A DNA stretch of 64,000 nt, from NCBI RefSeq assembly GCF_050490315.1, contig NZ_JBNPEO010000008.1, positions 72,646 through 136,645 on the forward strand. The letters run 5' to 3'. A program made the position numbers and the translations under genes. Each line of letters starts with the position of its first letter. Position 1 is the stretch's first letter. A model generated the notes under the pieces. That model worked only from the letters and a program-made list of their open reading frames with translations, was not told the DNA's origin and searched no databases. This DNA is from JBNPEO01 sp050490315 (GTDB lineage: Bacteria; Actinomycetota; Actinomycetes; Actinomycetales; Micrococcaceae). Shown one piece after another: positions 40,648-49,504 of this stretch.

Positions 40648-40674
40648 AGGCGCTGGCTGATTCAGTCAGCGCCT
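40648..40674. terminator. Hairpin between regX3 and a convergent membrane protein gene
   Basis: AGGCGCTG (40648-40655) pairs with CAGCGCCT (40667-40674), extended by CTG/CAG around a three-base loop. It overlaps the end of the convergent gene by two bases. Confidence 0.6.
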
Positions 40675-40942
40675 AGGCGCGGTGACGGCGTGCCCAGTAC
40701 AGTGGGGCCAAAATTGCCACGGCGGCAAAGGCTACGGTCAGCAGCAATTCGGCAAAGAGCAAAGCCACAACAGCCGTGATGCCCAAGCTCAGGGTGAATT
40801 GTCCTAGCGAGCCAGCGCCCACCATCAGTGCCAACAGAACCAGAAGTGTCAGTGCATAGGCGGTGAAAAAGCGGCCAGGGGTCTGGAGCTGCTGCACGGC
40901 TTTGCGGACATTTTCAGTGGAGTAGTAGCTGAGGCTGGTCAT
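40673..40942 (-). CDS. Small membrane protein of unknown function
   Basis: About 89 residues. A soluble N-terminal part (TSLSYYSTENVRKAVQQL) is followed by two long hydrophobic helices (FFTAYALTLLVLLALMVGA and ALLFAELLLTVAFAAVAIL) and a basic end, WARRHRA. I do not recognise the family. ATG 40942 is my choice, with a weak GGGAA site; a GTG at 41023 would add 27 residues. Confidence 0.65.
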   Translation of the reverse strand: MTSLSYYSTENVRKAVQQLQTPGRFFTAYALTLLVLLALMVGAGSLGQFTLSLGITAVVALLFAELLLTVAFAAVAILAPLYWARRHRA

Positions 40943-41181
40943 GGTTGTTTCCCGGGGGTCACTAAAGCGGCGGACATTCGTGGAGGAGGGGGAGACGGAA
41001 ACTTTCGTTTCTACGTCCTTCACCTATTTTGCGGCTCAACCCTGTGAGTTACACCCCCAAAGCACAAATTGATCGCGTTAGATTGCTCACATCTGGAATC
41101 CGGGTCCAGCACAGGTTCGGTAATAGCCCAGATTTGGGGACCGTGGGAGCCGGTTTGACGCCAAATGTTCACCTACAAAAA

Positions 41182-41217
41182 ACTCTGGGCCCCGCGCATT
41201 TGCGCAGAGCCCAGAGT
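41182..41217 (-). terminator. Terminator of the lipoprotein gene
   Basis: ACTCTGGGC (41182-41190) pairs with GCCCAGAGT (41209-41217), with an inner GCGC stem. Six T follow on the minus strand. Confidence 0.85.
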
Positions 41218-41233
41218 GATGTTTGAAGGGGTA

Positions 41234-41791
41234 CTAGTGCCCCGTGCTGCTTGCCGTGGGAGTGGGGGTTGCAGATTCGGTGCTGGCATCGGAAGTCGCC
41301 GTGGTGGGCAAGTACTGCTCGTACTGCGTCAAGGTGCCATCCAGTACCGGGACCTTGATGGTGCTGGTCTGCTGGCTAGCGTTTTCGCTGAGCTTGAGTT
41401 CAACCAAGGAGCCGGGGTTGCCGCCGGCAGTGCTCAAGATGGCTGCATCAGTCTTTTCAGTCAGACCCGTTGTGCCGTTGGCCTTAACTGGGATGCTGGT
41501 TTGGGATCCATCGGCGCCATTAACCGTCAGGGTTACAGCATTCGACGAAGAGTTGAACACGCTACCGATCAAACGGCCAGTGCCCTTCTCATCCTTGGCC
41601 ACAACAATGACGTTGCGCAATTTTAGCGGGCCCAAGTCTGCGTTGATGCCGTCTGAAGCGACGTACTGGTGGGAGGTCTGCTGCGGTGTGATGTAACCGC
41701 AAGCCGTCACGGATAGCAAACTCGCGGCAACGCCCGCAGTTACTAGTGCACGGCTGCCGCGCGTGGTCAGATTCGTCGCAGTGAAACGCAC
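41234..41791 (-). CDS. Putative lipoprotein of unknown function
   Basis: A 185-residue exported protein. The signal peptide ends in SVTAC (lipobox Cys31). The mature part resembles a beta-sandwich, with LKLRNVIVVAKDEKGTGRLI and alternating strands, and ends in a Ser/Thr/Pro-rich tail (STESATPTPTASSTGH). Similar actinobacterial proteins beside carD are often misnamed DNA modification methylase; no methyltransferase motif is present here. GTG 41791 has GAGGAG eight bases upstream. Confidence 0.8.
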   Translation of the reverse strand: MRFTATNLTTRGSRALVTAGVAASLLSVTACGYITPQQTSHQYVASDGINADLGPLKLRNVIVVAKDEKGTGRLIGSVFNSSSNAVTLTVNGADGSQTSIPVKANGTTGLTEKTDAAILSTAGGNPGSLVELKLSENASQQTSTIKVPVLDGTLTQYEQYLPTTATSDASTESATPTPTASSTGH

Positions 41792-42055
41792 GTCACTTAC
41801 TCCTCAACAGTGTTGAAACTTTTCTCCCATAGCCTATCGGCATTTGGCCCCCATAACTGACTTCCTTCGCGTATATGGCGTTCATAACATCCCAAACCTT
41901 GCGCGCGCCGTCGTCGCGATCGTCGCTGAAATCATCCCCCAAAGCCATCACATACCTCGTTTTTCCTTGAAAAATCAAGGATTCGGAGCCTTTGCGAGGA
42001 GAAGCATATGCCTTAACCGTGATAAACTGATCTGCGGGAAAGGGGAAATGTCCAC

Positions 42056-42538
42056 ATGGTTTTTGAGGTTGGCGAGACAGTTGTTTACCCTCACCACGGC
42101 GCAGCGAAGATCGAAGAGATCAAGATGCGAACCATCAAGGGTGTTGAGAAGATGTATCTCAAGCTCAAGGTGGCCCAGGGTGATCTGACCATTGAAGTTC
42201 CAGCAGAGAATGTTGATCTTGTTGGTGTTCGTGACGTAGTGGGCAAGGAAGGCCTGGAGCATGTTTTTGATGTGCTGCGTGCCGAGTTCACTGAAGAACC
42301 CACCAACTGGTCACGTCGTTACAAGGCGAACCTTGAGAAGCTCGCTTCCGGCGACGTCGTTCGAGTTGCGGAAGTTGTCCGTGACCTCTGGCGCCGCGAT
42401 CACGACCGCGGCCTGTCCGCGGGCGAGAAGCGCATGCTGGCCAAGGCTCGCCAGATTCTGATTTCCGAACTCGCATTGGCTGAGAAGACGGATGAAGAGA
42501 AGGCAGCAAGCGTTTTGGATGAGGTTTTGGCCTCCTAA
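42056..42538 (+). CDS. carD: CarD-family transcriptional regulator
   Basis: A 160-residue global RNA-polymerase-binding protein that stabilises open complexes, notably at rRNA promoters. The N-terminal Tudor-like RNAP interaction domain (FEVGETVVYPHHGAAKIEEI) contacts the beta subunit; the helical C-terminal part carries the promoter-contacting region (WSRRYKANLEKLASGD and VVRDLWRRDHDRGLSAGEK). GGGGAAA precedes ATG 42056. A T-rich terminator follows. About 260 bases upstream are non-coding and probably contain its promoter, which I could not fix. Confidence 0.97.
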   Translation: MVFEVGETVVYPHHGAAKIEEIKMRTIKGVEKMYLKLKVAQGDLTIEVPAENVDLVGVRDVVGKEGLEHVFDVLRAEFTEEPTNWSRRYKANLEKLASGDVVRVAEVVRDLWRRDHDRGLSAGEKRMLAKARQILISELALAEKTDEEKAASVLDEVLAS

Positions 42539-42558
42539 GGCGTAGTCAACAGGATTTT

Positions 42559-42584
42559 GCCCCGGCCGCACGTGCGGACGGGGC
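42559..42584 (+). terminator. Terminator of carD
   Basis: GCCCCG (42559-42564) pairs with CGGGGC (42579-42584), and the inner CCGC/GCGG pairs too. TTCCTTTT follows on the plus strand. Confidence 0.8.
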
Positions 42585-42634
42585 TTCCTTTTGCCCAAAT
42601 CCGCCCAGCTAGTTGGGCGGGATACGCTGGGACC

Positions 42635-43396
42635 ATGAGCAAAACAGCCAGGCCGGACGTTGCAGTCATAGTTGTTGCGGCGGGATCCGGGCAACGCTTG
42701 GGTCACGGAATTCCCAAAGCGAAAGTGGCATTGGCGGGGCGCCCTATTTTGGAGCATGCCCTGCACGGAATACTTGCAGCGAGGATCGCCCAACACGTGG
42801 TGGTGGTCCTCCCCGCTGGCGATGCTGAACTTCGCGATCTGTGCGCGGCAACCGTTACACCGGCCACCGGCGCTGAACTGATTATGGTCGACGGCGGATC
42901 CTCCAGGGCTGAGTCAGTACAGAACGCTTTGGCGCAGCTAGGGGAGAACACAAAATCCGTTCTGGTCCACGACGCGGCGAGAGCGCTCACCCCCCACGCC
43001 GTTTTTGACCGGGTTCTGGCAGAACTTGATGCCGGTGCGCAGGCTGTTATCCCGGCTATTGCCGTGGTGGACACCATTAAAACTGTTGAGCCAACCCCCA
43101 GCGGTGCAAACCACGAGATTGTCACCGGAACCCTAGAACGGGGCAGCTTGAGGTCGGTACAAACACCCCAAGGATTTGATCTGGCGGCACTTCGGGCCGC
43201 CCACCACCAAGCCTTGTCGAGTGGCCGCGGCCCCGAGTCCATCACGGATGACGCAATGCTTCTTGAGTCCCAAGGCGTTCCGGTCCACGTGGTTCACGGC
43301 TCAGACTTCTCGCTCAAGATCACCACACCCCTGGACCTCGTCACGGCCGAGGGCCTATTGCAGGGACCACTCGCACCACGCTGGACGGAAGGCTAA
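42635..43396 (+). CDS. ispD: 2-C-methyl-D-erythritol 4-phosphate cytidylyltransferase
   Basis: A 253-residue enzyme of the MEP isoprenoid pathway, converting MEP + CTP to CDP-ME. The nucleotide-binding start is VAVIVVAAGSGQRLGHGIPKA, followed by DGGSSRAESVQNAL and VLVHDAARALTP. C-terminal motifs are VQTPQGFD and ESITDDAMLLE. ATG 42635 comes six bases after TACGCT, consistent with a leaderless transcript. ispF follows after two bases. Confidence 0.97.
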   Translation: MSKTARPDVAVIVVAAGSGQRLGHGIPKAKVALAGRPILEHALHGILAARIAQHVVVVLPAGDAELRDLCAATVTPATGAELIMVDGGSSRAESVQNALAQLGENTKSVLVHDAARALTPHAVFDRVLAELDAGAQAVIPAIAVVDTIKTVEPTPSGANHEIVTGTLERGSLRSVQTPQGFDLAALRAAHHQALSSGRGPESITDDAMLLESQGVPVHVVHGSDFSLKITTPLDLVTAEGLLQGPLAPRWTEG

Positions 43397-43398
43397 AC

Positions 43399-43905
43399 AT
43401 GACCGAATCAGCAGCACCCATCATTCTTCCCCGCACCGGCATTGGCATTGACGTGCACGCGTTCGCCGCCGCGGATGAGCCGCGCGAACTATGGCTGGGC
43501 GGCCTTTTATGGGAGGGGCAGCGGGGACTCTCGGGGCATTCTGACGGGGACCCGGTGGCTCACGCTGCAGCTGACGCTTTGTTCTCGGCGGCGGGCGTTG
43601 GGGACTTAGGCACACACTTTGGTACCGACCGGCCTGAGTTTGCAGGAGCTTCCGGAGTGACATTGTTGGCTGCAGCGGCGAAAATTGTCCGCGACGCGGG
43701 TTTTGAGATTGGTAATATCGCTGTGCAATTTGTGGGCAACCGGCCCAAATTTGGTCCCCGGCGTGCGGAGTCCCAACAGATCCTCAGCGAGGCAGCAGGA
43801 GCGCCAGTCAGCGTTTCAGCCACCACGAGTGACGCGCTCGGGTTTACCGGGCGGGGTGAGGGCATTGCTGCCATCGCCACGGCACTGGTGTATCCCGCCC
43901 ACTAG
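43399..43905 (+). CDS. ispF: 2-C-methyl-D-erythritol 2,4-cyclodiphosphate synthase
   Basis: A 168-residue enzyme that cyclises CDP-ME 2-phosphate to ME-cPP in the MEP pathway. The zinc-binding and substrate motifs are GIDVHAFAAADEPRELWLGG and SGHSDGDPVAHAAADAL, followed by GDLGTHFGTDRPEFAGAS and ATTSDALGFTGRGEGIAA. It begins two bases after ispD, so the two are cotranscribed. Confidence 0.97.
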   Translation: MTESAAPIILPRTGIGIDVHAFAAADEPRELWLGGLLWEGQRGLSGHSDGDPVAHAAADALFSAAGVGDLGTHFGTDRPEFAGASGVTLLAAAAKIVRDAGFEIGNIAVQFVGNRPKFGPRRAESQQILSEAAGAPVSVSATTSDALGFTGRGEGIAAIATALVYPAH

Positions 43906-43949
43906 GGGCACCAAACGTGGCACGGAGGACGATCGGCTAATCTGGAGCA

Positions 43950-45410
43950 GTGACTCTGCGCTTCTATAACACTGCCTCGGGCGAGGTCCAGAACTTCGAG
44001 CCCATCATCCCTGGACACGTCAGTCTGTACTACTGTGGCGCCACAGTTCAGGGGATGCCGCACGTGGGTCACATGCGTTCGGCCATCGCCTTTGATCAGC
44101 TGACCCGCTGGCTTGAATACCGCAATTTTAGGGTTACCGTGGTCCGGAACGTCACCGATATTGATGACAAGATTTTGGCAAAATCGGCTGAGTCCTTTGG
44201 CGAAGACTTTCAAGAAGGCCCCGGCAGTCTGCGGGAAGAACCGTGGTGGGCCCTGGCGTACCGCTACGAACAAGAGTTCCTCAAGGCGTATGACACCCTT
44301 GGTGTCCAACGCCCCACGTATGAGCCGCGCGCCACCGGGCACATCCCGGAAATGCACGCGCTGATTGCACAGCTCATTGAACGTGGTCACGCTTACCCGT
44401 CAACGGATGGCTCCGGCGATGTGTACTTTGACGTGCGTTCGTGGCCCGCTTACGGCCAGCTCACTCACCAGAAGATTGATGACATGCAGGCTGCGGCAGA
44501 TGCGGACCCGCGCGGTAAAAAAGACCCTCGAGACTTCGCGCTGTGGAAGGGTTTGAAAGATTCAGAGCCGACGACGGCGGGCTGGGCATCGCCGTGGGGC
44601 ACCGGCCGTCCGGGCTGGCACCTCGAATGCTCGGCCATGGTCACCAAGTACCTTGGCACTGAGTTCGACATTCACGGTGGGGGACTCGACTTGCGTTTCC
44701 CGCACCACGAAAACGAGATGGCTCAGTCTCAGGCTGCTGGCCACGGATTCGCCAATTTCTGGATGCACAACGGTATGGTCACCTACCAAGGCGAGAAAAT
44801 GTCCAAGTCTTTGGGCAACACCATTAGCCCCGCAGAAATGCTTGAGCTGGCCCCGGCGCGCGTGGTTCGTTATTACCTAGGTCAAGCGCAGTACCGCTCC
44901 GTTTTGGACTATCAGCCCAACTCTCTGCAAGAAGCTGCTGCCGCTGTAGAACGCATTGATGGTTTTGTGTCCCGTGCGCTCAGAACCCGCGCTGGCGAGA
45001 ATGCTGCCGTTGGTGTGGTGAGCTACGGCCAAGTCCCGGCTGCCTTTGAAGCCGCCATGGACGATGATCTCAATGTCCCGCAAGCCCTTGCCGTTCTCCA
45101 TGAAACTGTTCGCGCCGGTAATAGCGCACTCGCAGGCGGCAATGCCAAAGCTGCATGGGATGCGATGGTCTCTGTGACAAATATGCTCCGTGTTTTGGGC
45201 CTGGATTCTGCTGGGCCATCGGTTGAGAGCGATTCGAAGCAGAGCGCCGCCCTGGAAGTTTTGGTCAACGCGCAGCTGGAAGCCAGAGCGGCTGCCCGGG
45301 CCGAGAAGAATTGGGCCGCATCTGATGCTATTCGGGACACGCTTGCTGCCGCTGGCGTGGTGGTGGAGGATGGCGCGGACGGTGCAACGTGGAGCCTGAG
45401 CCGCGGCTAA
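43950..45410 (+). CDS. cysS: Cysteinyl-tRNA synthetase
   Basis: A 486-residue class I synthetase charging tRNA-Cys. The zinc/HIGH region reads YYCGATVQGMPHVGHMRS, and the KMSKS loop is GEKMSKSLGN. The zinc ligands C-x(n)-C-H..E are supported by WHLECSAM and DLRFPHHENEMAQ. The C-terminal helical anticodon-binding part is complete. GTG 43950 follows TAATCT by six bases, indicating a leaderless mRNA; the same CTGGAGCAGTGAC start context occurs at tmk. It follows ispF after 44 bases. Confidence 0.97.
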   Translation: MTLRFYNTASGEVQNFEPIIPGHVSLYYCGATVQGMPHVGHMRSAIAFDQLTRWLEYRNFRVTVVRNVTDIDDKILAKSAESFGEDFQEGPGSLREEPWWALAYRYEQEFLKAYDTLGVQRPTYEPRATGHIPEMHALIAQLIERGHAYPSTDGSGDVYFDVRSWPAYGQLTHQKIDDMQAAADADPRGKKDPRDFALWKGLKDSEPTTAGWASPWGTGRPGWHLECSAMVTKYLGTEFDIHGGGLDLRFPHHENEMAQSQAAGHGFANFWMHNGMVTYQGEKMSKSLGNTISPAEMLELAPARVVRYYLGQAQYRSVLDYQPNSLQEAAAAVERIDGFVSRALRTRAGENAAVGVVSYGQVPAAFEAAMDDDLNVPQALAVLHETVRAGNSALAGGNAKAAWDAMVSVTNMLRVLGLDSAGPSVESDSKQSAALEVLVNAQLEARAAARAEKNWAASDAIRDTLAAAGVVVEDGADGATWSLSRG

Positions 45411-45500
45411 GCGAAGCCCTTCGCTGCATTGAATCCTCGATTTTATCTGGGTCAGTAGACTGGTAAGCAGACTTAGTAGAAACAATCAAGGGTGGAAGAC

Positions 45501-46493
45501 ATGGCCAACAACGGTCGCCGATCAGTTAAGGCAAAAAAGGGTCCCACTATCGGAACGGGTGGTCACGGTCGTCGTGGCCTTGAAGGCAAAGGCCCCACAC
45601 CTAAAGCCGAGGACCGTCCGTACCACAAGGCTCACAAGAGCAAACAGCTTGCCGAGCGCTCTGCTGCCAAGCGCCAAGGACAGGGTTCTGGCCGCCTCGC
45701 AGCTGGCCGTTCAAGTGGACCCAAGGGCCGCGCTACGGAAGAAATGGTCACTGGCCGCAACTCGGTAGTAGAGGCCTTGCGCGCCGGGATCCCGGCCAAG
45801 GCCTTGCACGTGGCGGTCCGCATCGAGATGGACGACCGCGTTAAAGAATCGCTCAAGCTGGCTGCCGAACGTGGCATTCCGCTGATGGAAACCGGCAAGC
45901 CTGAGCTTGACCGAATGACCGAAGATGCAGTGCACCAGGGCCTGGTTCTGCAGATTCCCCCCTACGAGTACCAAGACGCTTTGGACTTGGCTGAGGAAAC
46001 CCTTGAGCGCTGGAAAAAGGGCCACGTCAAAAACGCTCCCCTTTTTGTTGCCCTCGATGGCATCACCGATCCCCGCAACCTCGGTGCGATTATCCGTTCA
46101 GTGTCGGCTTTCAGCGGTCACGGCGTAATCGTTCCTGAGCGCCGCTCCGTTGGCGTCACGGCGTCTGCATGGAAGACCAGCGCCGGTGCTGCGGTACGTG
46201 TACCGGTGGCTAAGGCTCCTAACCTGAATAACGCGCTGAAGGCGTTCAAGGACCGTGGCATTTACGTCCTCGGATTGGACGGCGACGGCGATGTATCGCT
46301 TCCAGATCTGGCCCTCGCCACCGAACCTGTATGTATTGTGGTGGGTTCCGAAGGTAAGGGTCTGAGCCGTCTGGTCCGCGAAAACTGCGATCAGATTGTT
46401 TCGATTCCGATCGACTCCGCAATGGAGTCACTCAACGCATCAATGGCAGTGGGAATCTCGCTCTACGAGATCTCTCGCCGCCGCTCTGCTTAA
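45501..46493 (+). CDS. rlmB: 23S rRNA (guanosine-2'-O-)-methyltransferase, RlmB/TrmH family
   Basis: A 330-residue SPOUT methyltransferase modifying 23S rRNA. The first 85 residues are a very basic, low-complexity extension (KAKKGPTIGTGGHGRRGLEG, then KAHKSKQLAERSAAKRQGQ), as in other Actinobacteria. The catalytic part has GRNSVVEAL, the SPOUT motif 1 FVALDGITDPRNLGAIIRS, motif 2 VCIVVGSEGKGLSRLV and motif 3 IPIDSAMESLNASMAVGISL. ATG 45501 is chosen over GTG 45492 on protein grounds. A -10-like TAGACT lies at 45456-45461. Confidence 0.94.
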   Translation: MANNGRRSVKAKKGPTIGTGGHGRRGLEGKGPTPKAEDRPYHKAHKSKQLAERSAAKRQGQGSGRLAAGRSSGPKGRATEEMVTGRNSVVEALRAGIPAKALHVAVRIEMDDRVKESLKLAAERGIPLMETGKPELDRMTEDAVHQGLVLQIPPYEYQDALDLAEETLERWKKGHVKNAPLFVALDGITDPRNLGAIIRSVSAFSGHGVIVPERRSVGVTASAWKTSAGAAVRVPVAKAPNLNNALKAFKDRGIYVLGLDGDGDVSLPDLALATEPVCIVVGSEGKGLSRLVRENCDQIVSIPIDSAMESLNASMAVGISLYEISRRRSA

Positions 46494-46505
46494 TATCGAC
46501 ACCTG

Positions 46506-46545
46506 GCCTCGTATGCGGGTATCCGCAACATCTCGCATACGAGGC
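46506..46545 (+). terminator. Hairpin after rlmB
   Basis: GCCTCGTATGCG (46506-46517) pairs with CGCATACGAGGC (46534-46545) around a 16-base loop. There is no T-run. It probably separates rlmB from glgX. Confidence 0.6.
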
Positions 46546-46581
46546 GGCGCAAGGGCAAGTGCCAGCTAAACTTGAAGCAAC

Positions 46582-48732
46582 ATGGTTATCCCTACTTTAG
46601 AGTCTGCGTCCACGGTCGACACTTCGCAGCCCGCACCACTCGGCCTTAGTATTCCGCGCCCGGGTTATCCCGCTAACGAGGATCCCGGAAATTACAGTGC
46701 CAACGTTGCCGTCTACGCCCCGGGTGTAGACCGGCTCGAGGTAGTTTATTGCGCACCGGGTGGGAAATGGCAGGCATCGGTTCTGCCCAACATTCAGGCC
46801 GCGGTGCATTACGGCATAGTTGACGGTATTCCAGTTGGCAGCCGCTACGGTTTCCGGGCTGCCACGGATGCCGCCGTTGATTCGGACACCGGCGTTGTTA
46901 TTGAGCTGGACGGTACTGACAACCAGCCGTTGTTGCTGGATCCTTACGGCCGGGCAGTAGAGGATAGCGAAGGTTTCCTGACCAACGTGCGTATGCACAC
47001 GCACTTTGACTGGGGCAACGATTCCTCGCCACGGCGGGATTGGCGCAACACCATCATTTACGAGGCCCACGTTAAGGGCCAGACCATGCTTCACCCGGAC
47101 ATTCCGGAGGACTTGCGCGGAACGTATGCGGGATTGGCGCATCCGGCCATGCTGAAGTACCTCACGGATTTGGGTATCACCACCATCCAATTGTTGCCGG
47201 TCCATTTCCATCAGGATGAGCCTCACCTTCAGGACTTGGGCCTGACCAACTATTGGGGTTACAACACCGCTGCGTTTTTTGCGCCGCATCCGGGTTACGC
47301 CACCCGTGCCGCGCAGGAAGCCGGACCTCATGCCGTTCAGGACGAGTTCAAAGGGATGGTCAAGCTACTTCATGCGGCCGGCTTTGAAGTGGTCCTTGAT
47401 GTTGTTTACAACCACACTTCCGAGGGCGGCCCAGATAACCCGCCGCTAAACTTCCGTGGTTTGGGCGATTCTCACTATTACCGCAACGACGGTAATGGCC
47501 GCTACGTGGACACCACAGGTTGCGGAAACACACTGAACTTTGGTGAACCGCGCGTGGTCCAGCTGGTGTTGGATTCCTTGCGTTATTGGGTGGAGGAGTT
47601 CCACATCGATGGATTCCGCTTTGACCTCGCAGTGACCTTGTGCCGCAACGCGGCTAATGAGTTTGATCCTAAGCACCCCTTCCTGGTGGCTGTTGGTGCG
47701 GACCCTGTGTTGTCTTCCGTTAAGCTCATCGCCGAGCCTTGGGACGTTGGTTACGGTGGCTGGCAGACTGGCCGATTCCCAGCAGGTTGGGTGGATTGGA
47801 ACGATCACTACCGCGACGCCGTCCGCAGCTTTTGGCTCTCGGACCGCGCGGCGATGAAAGCCGGTGGCCAGGGCGGATCTGTTGCGTCTCTCGCCGATGC
47901 GATTTCCGGTTCAGCTGCATTATTTGCGCCGTCCGGGCGGACCCGCTTGGCGTCCGTGAACTTTATAACTGCCCACGATGGTTTCAGTTTGCGGGATTTG
48001 GTCTCCTACGATCGCAAACACAATGAGGCCAATGGCGAGCAGAACCGCGACGGCCATGGAGACAACCGAAGCTACAACCACGGCTTTGAAGGCCGTACCG
48101 AGGATGAAGCCATTTTGGCCGAGCGTGCCAAAACCAGCCGCAACCTGATGGCCACGCTGCTACTTTCTCAGGGCGTACCGATGATCACCGCCGGTGATGA
48201 GCGCGGCCGCACCCAGCAGGGCAACAACAATGCCTATTGCCAGGACGGCCCCATTGCGTGGTTGGACTGGAGTTCTACTACTGAGAACGCGGCAATGCTG
48301 CGCAGCACCAAGCGAATGATTCGCTTGCGCCGCGAATTTTTGGCCGGCCAACCACACGACTATCCACGCCGGGATGAGCGCTCCTACTTGTACTGGTTTG
48401 ATCAGCATGGCGAACCAATGTCCATGGAGCACTGGCAAGATCCCAGCCACCGGGTGGTTCAGCTGCTTTTGGGCTCCGAGAGTGGGCAAATAGATGGGCT
48501 TGTGGTGGTCAACGGTGGTCTGGAAGATCTTCAGATCACTCTGCCCACGGTGTCCCGAGCCTCGGGCGAAGCAAACGCTGAAGAGAGCACCGAGGGGAAT
48601 GCCAGCGAGAAGTCCAGCTTTGAGCTGCGTTTTACCACTTCAGCGGTTAATGAGCAGCGCCGAGGCACTCAAGTGCTATCGGGTGAAACGGATTTCCTTC
48701 AAGCCAACAGCATCAACATTTACCGGGCTTAG
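46582..48732 (+). CDS. glgX: Glycogen debranching enzyme GlgX
   Basis: A 716-residue GH13 enzyme that hydrolyses alpha-1,6 branches in phosphorylase-trimmed glucan. An N-terminal CBM48 domain (PGNYSANVAVYAPGVDRLEV) precedes the barrel. The catalytic residues are Asp in EEFHIDGFRFDLA, Glu in KLIAEPWDVG and Asp in FITAHDGFSLRDLV. The isoamylase-type VVYNHTSEGG is also present. The C-terminal domain contains a low-complexity acidic insertion (RASGEANAEESTEGNASE) near residue 660. TAAACT ends nine bases before ATG 46582. The RNase gene follows after five bases. Confidence 0.95.
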   Translation: MVIPTLESASTVDTSQPAPLGLSIPRPGYPANEDPGNYSANVAVYAPGVDRLEVVYCAPGGKWQASVLPNIQAAVHYGIVDGIPVGSRYGFRAATDAAVDSDTGVVIELDGTDNQPLLLDPYGRAVEDSEGFLTNVRMHTHFDWGNDSSPRRDWRNTIIYEAHVKGQTMLHPDIPEDLRGTYAGLAHPAMLKYLTDLGITTIQLLPVHFHQDEPHLQDLGLTNYWGYNTAAFFAPHPGYATRAAQEAGPHAVQDEFKGMVKLLHAAGFEVVLDVVYNHTSEGGPDNPPLNFRGLGDSHYYRNDGNGRYVDTTGCGNTLNFGEPRVVQLVLDSLRYWVEEFHIDGFRFDLAVTLCRNAANEFDPKHPFLVAVGADPVLSSVKLIAEPWDVGYGGWQTGRFPAGWVDWNDHYRDAVRSFWLSDRAAMKAGGQGGSVASLADAISGSAALFAPSGRTRLASVNFITAHDGFSLRDLVSYDRKHNEANGEQNRDGHGDNRSYNHGFEGRTEDEAILAERAKTSRNLMATLLLSQGVPMITAGDERGRTQQGNNNAYCQDGPIAWLDWSSTTENAAMLRSTKRMIRLRREFLAGQPHDYPRRDERSYLYWFDQHGEPMSMEHWQDPSHRVVQLLLGSESGQIDGLVVVNGGLEDLQITLPTVSRASGEANAEESTEGNASEKSSFELRFTTSAVNEQRRGTQVLSGETDFLQANSINIYRA

Positions 48733-48737
48733 CGCGT

Positions 48738-49190
48738 ATGCAGAACCGTAAGTTGATGCGGCTGCTTCCGTGGATAGTGGTGGCAATTATTGCCGCCGTG
48801 CTGATTTTTACGAAGCTCACCACCGGCCCTGACACCACCGCCAGCGGTGCCACGAATCAGCAGAGAAGTAGCCAAGCTGGCAACAGCCAAGCTGCCAGCA
48901 ACTGGGCCACCACCATCGCTGAATCTGCGCTGCCTGCCGAGGCCAAACAGACGCTTGCGCTTATTCGCAAGGGTGGCCCTTATCCCTACCCTCAGGCTGA
49001 CAACAAGAGGTTCGGGAATTACGAGGGTGTTCTGCCCCAAAAATCCAGCAGCTACTACCTCGAGTACACGGTAAAAACGCCTGGCCGTACAGGCCGCGAA
49101 AAGAGGCGAATTGTCACTGGTCAAGGTGGCGAAAAGTATTACACGGCTGATCATTACCAGTCGTTCCGCCGCATCCTTGAGGGGAAGTAG
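48738..49190 (+). CDS. Secreted or membrane-tethered guanyl-specific ribonuclease (N1/T1/barnase-like)
   Basis: A 150-residue protein. An N-terminal hydrophobic helix (LLPWIVVAIIAAVLIF) acts as signal or anchor. A Ser/Gln-rich linker leads to a small RNase domain (about 63-150) resembling RNase Sa: LPAEAKQTLALIRKGGPYPY, FGNYEGVLP with the general-base Glu, YYLEYTVKTPGRTGREKRR with the catalytic Arg, and TADHYQSF with the general-acid His. All three catalytic residues are present. The frame begins five bases after glgX and is followed at once by a barstar gene, its expected inhibitor. Confidence 0.92.
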   Translation: MQNRKLMRLLPWIVVAIIAAVLIFTKLTTGPDTTASGATNQQRSSQAGNSQAASNWATTIAESALPAEAKQTLALIRKGGPYPYPQADNKRFGNYEGVLPQKSSSYYLEYTVKTPGRTGREKRRIVTGQGGEKYYTADHYQSFRRILEGK

Positions 49191-49194
49191 CAGT

Positions 49195-49491
49195 ATGTAC
49201 CTGGTCCACGGCGCCAACGCCACCGTTGCTTCAGCGGATTCTCAGCGCGAGGTACTCCAAAAGTTTGGTGTGGCGCTGAACTTTCCGCAGTGGTACGGCA
49301 CCAATCTGGACGCTTTTAATGATTGCCTGCGCGAGTTCACTAACTCTTTGACGGCACCGTTTACGGTTGTTTGGCAGGTCTCTAGCGAGTTCAGTAAAGA
49401 CCGAGCCTTTGCAGCGATGTCTCAGATCATTGAGGAAGCAGAACAGCAGGAGGGCCACCACCTCTCGGTGATAGCCCTCCTGAAGAAGTAA
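49195..49491 (+). CDS. Barstar-family ribonuclease inhibitor
   Basis: A 98-residue cytoplasmic inhibitor expected to protect the cell from the RNase encoded just upstream. The barstar fold is recognisable from FPQWYGTNLDAFNDCLREF (the YGxNLDA region that covers the RNase active site) and the C-terminal GHHLSVIALLK strand. ATG 49195 starts four bases after the RNase stop; GAGG lies upstream inside the RNase gene. The gene converges with glgP across 13 bases without a terminator. Confidence 0.9.
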   Translation: MYLVHGANATVASADSQREVLQKFGVALNFPQWYGTNLDAFNDCLREFTNSLTAPFTVVWQVSSEFSKDRAFAAMSQIIEEAEQQEGHHLSVIALLKK

Positions 49492-49504
49492 CGCTGCCGG
49501 CCGC

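Noticed and set aside
41793..41978. 61-residue minus-strand open frame between the lipoprotein gene and carD
   Set aside because: No ribosome site or similarity; it occupies the expected carD promoter region.
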